Below, in pieces: positions 1 through 6,463 of a stretch of DNA of 10,696 nucleotides. How positions within the stretch are numbered: position 1 is the stretch's first letter; every line of letters begins with the position of its first letter. The translations under genes were made by a program, and so were the position numbers. The notes beneath the pieces are model-generated. The model had not been told where the DNA came from. It saw nothing but the letters and a program-made list of their open reading frames with translations, and searched no databases. The DNA is from an uncultured Lachnospiraceae bacterium. GTDB lineage: Bacteria; Bacillota; Clostridia; Lachnospirales; Lachnospiraceae. Location: contig CAMWLB010000079.1 of the NCBI GenBank assembly GCA_947174985.1, positions 1-10,696 of the forward strand, given 5' to 3'.

Positions 1-281
1 CTCTGTAGACTGAGTAATTCTTTATTCATGTTTTTGGAAATGTGGAGTTGGCAGACAGTCTGGTGCGCCATGTGGCGACGTCGGTGAGCGGCAGGGGAAA
101 CGGGCTGTTCTTAGCAGAGGAGACGGATATTTTACTGAAGGAAGCAAAAGTGCCGGCGGCAGCGGTGCTGGTTGGGTATATCAGCAATCAGCAGGAAAGT
201 ATTCTGCTGCAGCGGGAGGATTACAGGGACAGGATTGCCAATGGATTGTATCTGGCTATTCTGGCGGCATATGAAGAGTAG
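1..281 (+). pseudogene. N-acetylmuramoyl-L-alanine amidase-like (amidase_3) C-terminal fragment, probably broken
   Basis: Codons 18-281 read as the end of an amidase_3-type peptidoglycan hydrolase, a zinc enzyme that cuts the bond between muramic acid and the stem peptide. The visible parts are FGNVELADSL, then a short linker, VPAAAVLVGYISNQQE and YRDRIANGLYLAIL, matching the usual P-A-V-L-V-E-x-G-F-x-S-N block and final helix. Reading the same frame upstream gives TAA at 15-17 and TAG at 6-8, although residues after the TAA (FFIHVFGN) still look family-like. Either the gene is interrupted by nonsense mutations, or the edge sequence has errors. A GTG at 42 opens a 79-codon frame but has no convincing ribosome binding site. 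The position of the family's catalytic Glu is Leu here, so activity is doubtful even if intact. Its place just before rdgB suggests an old operon arrangement. The family call is moderately sure; the pseudogene status is inferred. Confidence 0.6.
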
Positions 282-308
282 CAGATACGCGGAAAGGAAA
301 TATAAGTG

Positions 309-920
309 ATGGAACAGAAGATAATTTTTGCTACCGGTAATAAAGGAAAAATGAAAGAAGTGAGCCGGATTCTGGAGGATTTGGGGCTTGAGGTGGTTTC
401 CATGCGTGATGCGGGCATAAGCATGGAGATAGAAGAGAACGGCTCCAGCTATGAGGAAAACGCTCTACTGAAGGCGAGGGCAGTTGCGGGCTGCGCGGAA
501 GGAAACTGCATTGTCCTTGCTGATGATTCCGGACTGGAAATCGACTATCTGAATCGGGAGCCCGGGATTTATTCAGCGAGATATCTTGGGGAAGACACTT
601 CTTACAGGGAGAAGAATCACAACCTGATTGAGAGGCTTGCAGGCGTGCCTGATGAAAAGAGGACAGCGAGATTTGTCTGCGCCATTGCCGCAGTGCTGCC
701 GGATGGAAGGGAATTGACAACCCTGGGAGTGATAGAGGGCAGAATCGGTTATGAAGAGAAGGGAAGCGGCGGCTTCGGCTATGATCCGATATTTTTCGTG
801 CCGGAGTACGGCAGGACAACGGCGGAGCTTACAGAAGAGGAAAAGAATGCAGTCAGTCACAGAGGCAGGGCGCTTGAAGCGATGAAGGTCGAATTGCGAA
901 AAAATATGATGGTGGACTGA
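309..920 (+). CDS. rdgB: RdgB/HAM1 family XTP/dITP pyrophosphatase
   Basis: This is a cytosolic house-cleaning enzyme that hydrolyses non-canonical purine nucleotides (XTP, dITP, ITP) to monophosphate and pyrophosphate, keeping deaminated bases out of DNA and RNA. The 203-residue protein is full length for the family. Visible hallmarks are the N-terminal ATGNKGKMKEV substrate loop (residues 8-18), SYEENALLKA (47-56), the metal-binding ADDSGLE (71-77, Asp72 and Asp73), GGFGYDP (154-160) and SHRGRA (183-188). ATG 309 is preferred; GTG 306 would add one residue, and the purine-rich GGAAAGG at 291-297 could serve either. It begins 27 bp after the amidase fragment and is followed two bases after its stop by the phosphoesterase gene, so the two are very likely cotranscribed and translationally linked. 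Confidence 0.95.
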   Translation: MEQKIIFATGNKGKMKEVSRILEDLGLEVVSMRDAGISMEIEENGSSYEENALLKARAVAGCAEGNCIVLADDSGLEIDYLNREPGIYSARYLGEDTSYREKNHNLIERLAGVPDEKRTARFVCAIAAVLPDGRELTTLGVIEGRIGYEEKGSGGFGYDPIFFVPEYGRTTAELTEEEKNAVSHRGRALEAMKVELRKNMMVD

Positions 921-922
921 AA

Positions 923-1402
923 ATGAAGGTACTGATTGTAAGCGACACGCATAAAAGGAACGACAATTTTTTTCGTGTGCTGGAGAAAACTTCTCCGGTA
1001 GATATGGTTATTCATTGTGGGGATATTGAGGGAAGCGAATATGCGATTGCAGAAGGCGCGGGCTGTTCGGTTGAGATGGTGGCAGGAAACAATGATTTTT
1101 TTACCACGCTGCCTATGGAGCGGGAGTTTGAACTCGGAAAATACCACGTGTGGGTAACGCACGGACACAATTATTATGTGTCCATGGGGAACGAGCACTT
1201 GAAGCAGGAGGCAAGGATACGCGGGGTGGATATTGTGTTTTATGGGCATACACACAGACCGCTGCTGGATTTGAACGATGATGTAATCGCAATCAATCCG
1301 GGGAGTCTCTCCTATCCGCGTCAGGACGGACGCAGGCCCTCTTATGTGCTGATGGATATAGATAGGTTTGGGGAAGCGCATTTTACTTTAAGATTTTTGT
1401 AG
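923..1402 (+). CDS. YfcE/MJ0936-type metallophosphoesterase
   Basis: A small calcineurin-like phosphodiesterase of 159 residues, the usual size for the YfcE/MJ0936 group. All five metal-binding blocks are visible: SDTH (Asp8, His10), HCGDIEGS (Asp34), GNND (Asn56/57), THGH (His80, His82) and GHTHRP (His109, His111), followed by the NPGS turn at 125-128. Members hydrolyse phosphodiester bonds using two divalent metals, commonly Mn2+; the natural substrate is not well established and cannot be read from this sequence. The ATG lies two bases after the rdgB stop, and the end of rdgB supplies the upstream purines, so translation is probably coupled. Its stop codon TAG overlaps the AGGAGG ribosome binding site of the chemotaxis receptor gene. 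The family is certain; the substrate is unknown. Confidence 0.93.
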   Translation: MKVLIVSDTHKRNDNFFRVLEKTSPVDMVIHCGDIEGSEYAIAEGAGCSVEMVAGNNDFFTTLPMEREFELGKYHVWVTHGHNYYVSMGNEHLKQEARIRGVDIVFYGHTHRPLLDLNDDVIAINPGSLSYPRQDGRRPSYVLMDIDRFGEAHFTLRFL

Positions 1403-1413
1403 GAGGAAAGGGA

Positions 1414-2913
1414 ATGAGAACGATGGAAGGTAAAAGGAGACTGACGGACATGGCACGAATCAACAAGGCGGCGATTCTGTGCCACGGAGGGATAGACAGC
1501 GTGATTACGCTTGCTTATCTGTTGGAGGTTATCAAAGGAAGCCGTGGGATATTGTATTTTCTGCTGATTGCCTCACTTGCCATGGTGCCGGTCATTGCGG
1601 AAGCTGTACTGTACAGGGCAAATAAAGAGAGCGGGGTAATTAAACATGTGATGGCATGTGGATATCTTGCGCTGTATGCGGTCGCTATTTTTACGACGAA
1701 CAGTATATTGCCATTTACCTATATTATTCCGATGATGGTGGTGATTACTTTGTATTCCGACCAAAAATATTGTCTGACTATCGGTGTGGCAGCGCTGCTT
1801 CTTAATATCGGCGATGTGGCACGCCAGGCAATGACGGTGGGATATGCGAAGGAAGAGCTTCCGGATGTGGAAATCCGGCTTCTGCTGTTAACCATAATAG
1901 TCATTTATGTGGTTATTACTACCCGCGTTATCCAGGTTATCAATGAAAATAAGCGTCAGGAGCTGGAAGGCGAAAAGGGAAAAATTGAAAAGATGCTGCA
2001 GGAAATCATGCGGCTTTCGGGTGAATTGTCCGTGGGGATTGAACAGGTAGACCAATACATGGGCAGACTGGACAGGTCAACAGAGGAAATGGGAAGTGCG
2101 ATGGAGGAAGTCAACAGCGGTACGGCAGAAACGGCTGACTCGGTGCAGAACCAGCTTGTCCGGACAGAGGAAATTCAAAAGCTGATTGAAAGCGTGCGTG
2201 AAATCGGCGAACATATCACAAGCGGCATGGAAAAAGCAACCGTGGAGGTTACGGCGGGCATCGCGAATATGCAGGAGCTGATGCAGCAATCGGAGAAATC
2301 AAAGGAGGCAAATGCCAAAGTAGTTGGTCTGATGGATGAATTGCAGGAGCAGGCAGCCAAGATGAATGACATTATTTCTATGATTACCAATGTTGCCAAC
2401 AGTACCGGTATGCTTGCTTTAAACGCGAGCATAGAGGCGGCGCGCGCAGGTGATGCGGGACGGGGCTTTGCGGTAGTGGCAACGCAGGTTACGGATTTGT
2501 CCGAGCAGACGAAGCAGGCAGCGGTAAATATTACGACATTGATTCGGACTGTCACAGGTGAATTGCAGCAGGTTACGGAGGCAGTTGATATATTAGAAGA
2601 AAATACGAAGGCACAGGACGAGAAATCCGTACAGCTTAACAAGAGCCTGCAGGTAATCACAGAGATGACCAAGGACATAGCGGAAAAGACGAAGAGCATG
2701 GAGCAGATGATTGCTGACCTTTCTGTGGCAAACGGGGATATTGTGCAGAACATCCAAACGATTTCGGCAATCACGGAAGAAGTTACGGCACATTCCAGTG
2801 AGACGATGAGCGCCTGCCATGACAACAGGCAGATTGTGAGCGAAGTAGGCAAGGTGGCGGCTAAGCTGAACGAGAATGCACAGGAATTGAAGCAGGCACA
2901 GGAGCATGCGTAA
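1414..2913 (+). CDS. methyl-accepting chemotaxis protein, multi-pass membrane receptor
   Basis: A 499-residue chemoreceptor-type protein. The N-terminal third is hydrophobic, with about five or six membrane helices between residues 25 and 172 (for example 45-66, 98-114 and 155-170) and almost no extracellular sensor loop, so the ligand is sensed in or near the membrane, or this is an energy or redox type sensor. A long coiled-coil signalling domain follows. Its conserved hairpin tip at about residues 330-355, LALNASIEAARAG then GRGFAVVA, is the CheA/CheW docking site. No PAS or HAMP domain is obvious. The start at 1414 is supported by AGGAGG at 1401-1406, seven bases upstream and overlapping the previous gene's stop. 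No other chemotaxis or flagellar structural gene is in the window. It may be a true chemoreceptor or an MCP-like regulator of another output. Confidence 0.93.
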   Translation: MRTMEGKRRLTDMARINKAAILCHGGIDSVITLAYLLEVIKGSRGILYFLLIASLAMVPVIAEAVLYRANKESGVIKHVMACGYLALYAVAIFTTNSILPFTYIIPMMVVITLYSDQKYCLTIGVAALLLNIGDVARQAMTVGYAKEELPDVEIRLLLLTIIVIYVVITTRVIQVINENKRQELEGEKGKIEKMLQEIMRLSGELSVGIEQVDQYMGRLDRSTEEMGSAMEEVNSGTAETADSVQNQLVRTEEIQKLIESVREIGEHITSGMEKATVEVTAGIANMQELMQQSEKSKEANAKVVGLMDELQEQAAKMNDIISMITNVANSTGMLALNASIEAARAGDAGRGFAVVATQVTDLSEQTKQAAVNITTLIRTVTGELQQVTEAVDILEENTKAQDEKSVQLNKSLQVITEMTKDIAEKTKSMEQMIADLSVANGDIVQNIQTISAITEEVTAHSSETMSACHDNRQIVSEVGKVAAKLNENAQELKQAQEHA

Positions 2914-2927
2914 ATTGATAAGAATGA

Positions 2928-2956
2928 TTGACATAAAAGAAATGGTATTATATAAT
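2928..2956 (+). promoter_or_regulatory. consensus sigma-A promoter of tRNA-Pro
   Basis: TTGACA at 2928-2933, a 17-base spacer and TATAAT at 2951-2956 make a perfect match to the housekeeping promoter. It lies 25 bp before the mature tRNA 5' end and begins 15 bp after the chemoreceptor stop. This gives strong tRNA transcription independent of the upstream operon. Confidence 0.92.
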
Positions 2957-2981
2957 AAGTCTTGCATTATATGATATCTGT

Positions 2982-3056
2982 CGGGGTGTGGCTCAGTTTG
3001 GCTAGAGCGCCTGGTTTGGGACCAGGAGGTCGCAGGTTCGAATCCTGTCACCCCGA
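2982..3056 (+). tRNA. tRNA-Pro (anticodon UGG)
   Basis: The cloverleaf can be folded by eye. The acceptor CGGGGTG at 2982-2988 pairs with CACCCCG at 3049-3055, with discriminator A at 3056. The D arm follows (GGCTCAGTTTGGCTAGAGC region). The anticodon stem CCTGG/CCAGG encloses the loop TTTGGGA, giving anticodon TGG. The T arm contains the invariant GGTTCGAATCC. The CCA end is not encoded and would be added by the nucleotidyltransferase. UGG reads proline CCA and usually all CCN codons with wobble modification. It is transcribed from its own promoter just upstream and closed by the terminator just downstream. Confidence 0.97.
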
Positions 3057-3062
3057 CTATGT

Positions 3063-3129
3063 TATAAGAGCCGTAAATACAAGGTTTTTTAGTAAAATAA
3101 GTATTTACGGCTCTTATATTCCTTTTTTT
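3063..3129 (+). terminator. intrinsic terminator after tRNA-Pro
   Basis: A perfect 18-bp inverted repeat, 3063-3080 (TATAAGAGCCGTAAATAC) against 3101-3118, encloses a 20-base loop and is followed by a T-rich tail including seven T at 3123-3129. It begins seven bases after the tRNA. It would end both the tRNA transcript and read-through from the upstream operon. Confidence 0.9.
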
Positions 3130-3395
3130 ACTCTTTATATAAGTACCATACCAAAGAAAATAATTTTATTTGTTGTCATAGAATTTGGCATAGCAAAGTT
3201 TAATAAAAAAGAGTATTGCACAGTTTCTCGGCCGCTTTCCTCATAGCTTGCTCTTCTTTCTCCATTATTGTTTCATCACATGGCCCGTCTTCCACCCGCC
3301 CCTTTTTAGCTTTTTACGCTCTACTTCTACTCCACTTCCACGGCAAAAAGTAGAGTGCATAGAGTATAAAATATGTAAGAACTTTTAATAAAATG
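3130..3395. other. gene-poor gap with possible minus-strand coding remnants
   Basis: There is no convincing gene between the tRNA terminator and the next promoter. On the minus strand two short open stretches abut in different frames. One runs 3360 to 3265 (31 codons, including RGGWKTGHVMKQ before its stop). The other runs 3265 to 3200 (21 codons, MEKEEQAMRKAAEKLC) and its frame stays open upstream to about 3318. They could be pieces of one decayed gene separated by a frameshift, but neither has a ribosome binding site and I do not recognise the sequence. The plus-strand frame covering 2962-3246 runs through the tRNA and is not a gene. Confidence 0.35.
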
Positions 3396-3424
3396 TTGAA
3401 GCGGATAAATACTCAAGGTATAAT
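3396..3424 (+). promoter_or_regulatory. sigma-A promoter of the RmlD-like gene
   Basis: TTGAAG at 3396-3401, a 17-base spacer and a perfect TATAAT at 3419-3424. Transcription would start near 3431, after the possible ATG at 3430, which supports ATG 3460 as the translation start. The spacer contains CGGATAAAT, also found at the same place in the promoter at 4721-4749. Confidence 0.8.
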
Positions 3425-3459
3425 CTTGAATGATAAATGGTATCATCAGGAGGGACCAA

Positions 3460-4257
3460 ATGGGAAGAAAAGTTTTGTTGATTGGTGGTAATGGCTTAGT
3501 AGGTCAAGCAATTGCTAAGAGTTTGGGAGACGATTTTCAAATTATACCCACAGCTGGACACCATGTCCTAGAAAACGGATATCAATTGGCGGTGGAAGAA
3601 CCGAATAAACTGATGGAAATTTTATTACAAGAAAACCCAGAAATTGTAATTTCTTCTATTAGAGGAAATTACCAGGATCAAATAAGATTTCATAAAAAGT
3701 TAGCAAATTGGTTGGTTGAAAACAAAAAACGTTTATTGTATATATCTACAGCCAACGTATTTGATGGTAACTTATCTAAACCTTGGACAGAAAATGATTC
3801 ACCAATTCCAAAATCCGATTATGGAAGTTTTAAACGTGATTGTGAGACTATGCTAGAGAACCTGCTTGGAAACCAGCTGACAATCTTCCGGTTGGCTGCT
3901 GTCTGGAGTGTTGATTGTCCAAGGGTTCAACAGTTAAAGTTGCACAGCCGTAATGGAGAACCTCACCAAACTTACCCCAATTACATGATAAATGTAACAT
4001 TTGCAAAACAGATAGGAGAATACGCAAAATATGTTCTTGCCCATAATTTACATGGAATTTTTCATGTAGGAACCACAGACACAGTTAGTTATTTTTCTTT
4101 TGAGCAGATGGTTTGTGAAGTGCTTAAAATTAAGATACCACAATTTGTAACAGAAACAGTGCCCGAAGAAATATTCTTTGCAATACTTCCTACACGAAAA
4201 GAAATTCCGAACAATTTACAAATGACAGTTTCAGATGTGTTGTCAGCATTAAAATAA
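3460..4257 (+). CDS. RmlD-like extended short-chain dehydrogenase/epimerase
   Basis: A 265-residue NAD(P)-dependent sugar-nucleotide reductase or epimerase relative, most like dTDP-4-dehydrorhamnose reductase (RmlD). The N-terminal Rossmann strand carries GGNGLVGQAIA (residues 9-19). YISTANVFDG (94-103) supplies the catalytic Ser/Thr region and YGSFK (Tyr121, Lys125) is the YxxxK catalytic pair. FRLAAVW (143-149) and a C-terminal substrate part follow. AGGAGGG at 3448-3454 lies five bases before ATG 3460, making this start better than the in-frame ATG at 3430, which would sit at the transcription start. It has its own promoter and stands alone: no other rhamnose or polysaccharide gene is near, so the substrate is open. 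Codon use is more A+T-rich than in the left block, which fits acquired DNA. The fold is sure; the exact reaction is not. Confidence 0.85.
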   Translation: MGRKVLLIGGNGLVGQAIAKSLGDDFQIIPTAGHHVLENGYQLAVEEPNKLMEILLQENPEIVISSIRGNYQDQIRFHKKLANWLVENKKRLLYISTANVFDGNLSKPWTENDSPIPKSDYGSFKRDCETMLENLLGNQLTIFRLAAVWSVDCPRVQQLKLHSRNGEPHQTYPNYMINVTFAKQIGEYAKYVLAHNLHGIFHVGTTDTVSYFSFEQMVCEVLKIKIPQFVTETVPEEIFFAILPTRKEIPNNLQMTVSDVLSALK

Positions 4258-4341
4258 TTTGAGCGACAAAAGGGTATTTTGCAAAAAACACTTATACAAT
4301 TTCTCTAAAAATCAGATGCCCAAACACTCTTTAAGCAGTTC

Positions 4342-4364
4342 ATGAGCCAGTGTTATAGGCTCAT
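4342..4364 (+). repeat. small inverted repeat upstream of the HAD remnant
   Basis: ATGAGCC at 4342-4348 pairs perfectly with GGCTCAT at 4358-4364 around a nine-base loop. No T-run follows, so it is not an intrinsic terminator. It lies nine bases before the ribosome binding site of the HAD remnant and could be an operator or a leader hairpin left from the intact gene. The rest of 4258-4390 shows nothing clear. Confidence 0.35.
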
Positions 4365-4390
4365 TAAAAGACGGAGAGGAAACCAATGTG

Positions 4391-4705
4391 ATGAAAGTTA
4401 TCATATTAGATATGTATGATGTAATAGTAAAGCAGACGGGAGATGATTTTGTTCCATACGTTCAGCAGATTTTTCCTAATCTCAAGCCGGAAAAAATATA
4501 CAGACCATGGAATAAAGCCGATATGGGAGAATTATCTTCCTTGGAAGTATGGGCGGCGATAGGCTTTCAGGGGAATTTGGAAATAATCGAAAAGAAATAT
4601 AAGTTAGCCATCATATCAAATGATTCCAGCAGATGGAGTAAGTATCTGCGTGAGAAATTTAATATAAATCAATATTTTGAGGAGCTTATGAACAGGGTAC
4701 TATGA
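4391..4705 (+). pseudogene. HAD-family hydrolase remnant, internally deleted and C-terminally truncated
   Basis: The 104-residue product resembles haloacid dehalogenase-like phosphatases but is far short of the usual 200 or so. Motif I is VIILDMYDVI, with nucleophile Asp7, but Tyr9 replaces the acid-base Asp of DxD. Motif II is recognisable in LAIISNDSS (residues 72-80) followed by the helix ending NINQYFEE. The stretch between residues 50 and 66 is much too short: the cap region normally separating motif I from motif II seems deleted in frame near GFQGN. The Lys motif III and acidic motif IV are absent after the stop. A ribosome binding site, GGAGAGG at 4373-4379, survives; GTG 4388 is an alternative start. 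Most likely a decayed gene. A shortened functional protein cannot be excluded but would lack catalytic residues. Confidence 0.7.
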
Positions 4706-4720
4706 TTTCGCTAAGACGCA

Positions 4721-4749
4721 TTGAACCGGATAAATGCCTATGCTATAAT
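4721..4749 (+). promoter_or_regulatory. sigma-A promoter of the six-gene run
   Basis: TTGAAC at 4721-4726, a 17-base spacer and a perfect TATAAT at 4744-4749. It lies between the HAD remnant and the histidine phosphatase gene, with the transcription start expected near 4756. The spacer repeats the CGGATAAAT word of the promoter at 3396-3424: 23 of 30 aligned bases are identical. Confidence 0.82.
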
Positions 4750-4785
4750 TATGCCTAAGAAATCGGAATTTTGAGGAGGAACTCT

Positions 4786-5379
4786 ATGAAGTTATTGATC
4801 ATAAGACATGGCGAAAGTGAAGCGGATATTCTTGATGTTCATGAAGGACGGGCTGATTTTGCGTTGACGGAACGTGGACATTGCCAGGCGGACGCAATGA
4901 GCGAATATGTATGTCAAAACTATCAGATTGCAAAGATTTACCACAGTACCCTCAGAAGAGCAAAACAAACCGCCGAGCATTTGGCTTTGAAAACAGGGGC
5001 GCCTTTGATTCCGGACGAAAATTTAATGGAATGGAATAATGGATTAATTGCAGGATTGAAGCACAGTGTCGCTGATGAAAAATATCCTAAGATGAACGTG
5101 CCGGTACATTCGTCGGTTTATGAGCAGGAGAGTATGCTTACATTCAGATACAGAGCAGAGTATATGCTGTCAAAGCTGATATCAGAAAACGATGACGAAG
5201 ATACGATAGCGGTTGTTACGCACGGCGGCATGATAAATCAGTTATATCGTGCATTTTTTAAATTGCCTGTTGAGTCAGAATTTGTATTCTGTACGGGTGA
5301 TGCAGGGATTCATGAATGGTTCGTGAAAGAAAATTCCTGTATATTAATAAGAGCAAATTTTATCCCACACAATATATAG
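4786..5379 (+). CDS. histidine phosphatase (phosphoglycerate mutase-like) family protein
   Basis: A 197-residue member of the branch-1 histidine phosphatase superfamily. LLIIRHGES (residues 3-11) holds the phospho-accepting His8 with Arg7. STLRRAKQTA (54-63) gives the second phosphate-binding Arg. Glu82 in MEWNNG is the likely proton donor. THGGM (145-149) contains the second catalytic His146. The family includes cofactor-dependent phosphoglycerate mutases and many phosphatases; without a longer lid insert this is more likely a phosphatase of unknown substrate. ATG 4786 follows AGGAGGA (4774-4780) by five bases; the upstream TTG at 4771 overlaps that site and is rejected. It is the first gene after the promoter at 4721-4749 and is followed 26 bp later by the acetyltransferase gene. 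Confidence 0.88.
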   Translation: MKLLIIRHGESEADILDVHEGRADFALTERGHCQADAMSEYVCQNYQIAKIYHSTLRRAKQTAEHLALKTGAPLIPDENLMEWNNGLIAGLKHSVADEKYPKMNVPVHSSVYEQESMLTFRYRAEYMLSKLISENDDEDTIAVVTHGGMINQLYRAFFKLPVESEFVFCTGDAGIHEWFVKENSCILIRANFIPHNI

Positions 5380-5405
5380 CAACTGGAATTTAATGAGGAG
5401 GGTAT

Positions 5406-5852
5406 ATGTTTCTGGATACCGGATTTTTAAAGAATGATGAAATACAATTGGTATTGGAGAAAACAGTGGATGGGGATGAAGAAAGAAATTGGGTTCCTGC
5501 ATATCATTTTTCCATCAGCAGTCTCAATGGAACCAAGATGGGTATGTGTGATTTAAGAATCGGATATAATGACAACCTCTATTATGGCGGACACATTGGA
5601 TATAGGGTTTTTCCGGAGTATAGGGGAAACCATTATGCAGGTAAGGCCTGCCTGTTACTATTTCAACTTGCCAGAAAGCATAATATGGAATACTTATATA
5701 TAACTTGTAATCCGGACAATTATGCTTCGAAAAAAACTTGTGAATATGCCGGCGGCAAATTGCTGGAAATAGCAGAGCTTCCGGAAGGGAATGATATGCG
5801 TGAGGAAGGTGAGTTTGAAAAATGCATATATGAATTTCAGATTGGTCAATGA
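5406..5852 (+). CDS. GNAT family N-acetyltransferase
   Basis: A 148-residue GNAT-fold protein. Motif A is visible as IGYRVFPEYRGNHYAGKAC (residues 64-82), where the R-G-x-x-x-A loop binds the pyrophosphate of acetyl-CoA. Motif B follows with ITCNPDNYASKKTCEYAGG (99-117), the typical N-x-A-S helix that packs on the CoA arm. The family transfers an acetyl group from acetyl-CoA to an amine of a small molecule or protein; the acceptor cannot be told here. GGAGGG at 5397-5402 is only three bases from ATG 5406, a rather short spacing, and the start is otherwise well placed. It sits second in the run, 26 bp after the histidine phosphatase, and is probably cotranscribed with it. Confidence 0.87.
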   Translation: MFLDTGFLKNDEIQLVLEKTVDGDEERNWVPAYHFSISSLNGTKMGMCDLRIGYNDNLYYGGHIGYRVFPEYRGNHYAGKACLLLFQLARKHNMEYLYITCNPDNYASKKTCEYAGGKLLEIAELPEGNDMREEGEFEKCIYEFQIGQ

Positions 5853-5906
5853 GAATCCGTGCTGTAAAGTTTGAGAAATGGTAAGAAAGTATTTGAGGTA
5901 AACGAT

Positions 5907-6437
5907 ATGGGCATGACAAAAGTGTTTTACATTGTGAAGAAAAACCAGCTTACTTCGGAGAAAATCCGTGAGAAGTTGTCGGGGGCATCTGCATTAGATG
6001 ACTTGTACTATACTGTATTTTATCAGGAAACGAAAGACTGGTTTCCTGTTTTTGATGAATACTGTTGTGAAGGACGATATAATGCAGATGAAGCGTTTAT
6101 GGTATCACTGGAAAAAACATTTGGTTCAACGGTGATTGCTTTGTCAACATTTGACAGTGATGCGGCGTTTTTCTCCATCTGTGAAAACGGAGTACTGCAC
6201 CGTTATGTATGGGCAGATGAAGGTATGCTGGAGGAGTTTGGTTTTGAGGAATATGAGCCTGCAATTCCGACAGAATTAGAAAACTATGTTGAGGGGGAAG
6301 CGCTTCAAAAAATATGGGACGAACATTATGTTCTTGCTGAAGATTTTTTGCGGGATATAGCACAACTATTAAACGCCTTTCTAGTATTTGATGAAAATGA
6401 CGTGGAGGAAGATATAGAAATCATCGATTGCGAATAG
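5907..6437 (+). CDS. hypothetical acidic protein, unrecognised family
   Basis: A 176-residue soluble protein I do not recognise. It has no signal peptide, membrane helix or known catalytic motif. The N-terminal part (MGMTKVFYIVKKNQ) looks like a beta strand followed by helix; the middle has FDSDAAFFSICENG and HRYVWADEGM; the C-terminal quarter is strongly acidic and ends DENDVEEDIEIIDCE. Small acidic single-domain proteins of this kind include immunity proteins and genome-decay orphans, but nothing here proves such a role. The start is uncertain: ATG 5907 follows GAGGT (5895-5899) by seven bases; ATG 5913 or an upstream TTG at 5871 are alternatives. It lies 54 bp after the acetyltransferase and 26 bp before the next small gene, in the same orientation, so probably in one transcript. 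Confidence 0.7.
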   Translation: MGMTKVFYIVKKNQLTSEKIREKLSGASALDDLYYTVFYQETKDWFPVFDEYCCEGRYNADEAFMVSLEKTFGSTVIALSTFDSDAAFFSICENGVLHRYVWADEGMLEEFGFEEYEPAIPTELENYVEGEALQKIWDEHYVLAEDFLRDIAQLLNAFLVFDENDVEEDIEIIDCE

Positions 6438-6463
6438 AATAAAGGATTTTACAGGAGAATCTG

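Noticed and set aside
331..1381. Minus-strand open frames opposite rdgB and the phosphoesterase gene
   Set aside because: They mirror two well-conserved genes and have low-likelihood composition with no start signals.
2175..2852. 225-codon minus-strand open frame inside the chemoreceptor gene
   Set aside because: It is the antisense shadow of the repetitive, Ala/Glu-rich coiled-coil region, with no ribosome binding site and no recognisable protein features.
2962..3246. 94-codon plus-strand open frame
   Set aside because: It runs straight through tRNA-Pro and its terminator; its translation is an artefact of the RNA gene.
3430..3459. ATG 3430 as start of the RmlD-like gene
   Set aside because: It would lie at the expected transcription start, and ATG 3460 has a strong ribosome binding site and matches the family N-terminus.
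4258..4390. Riboswitch or terminator before the HAD remnant
   Set aside because: Only a 7-bp hairpin with no T-run is visible, and no conserved riboswitch core could be recognised.
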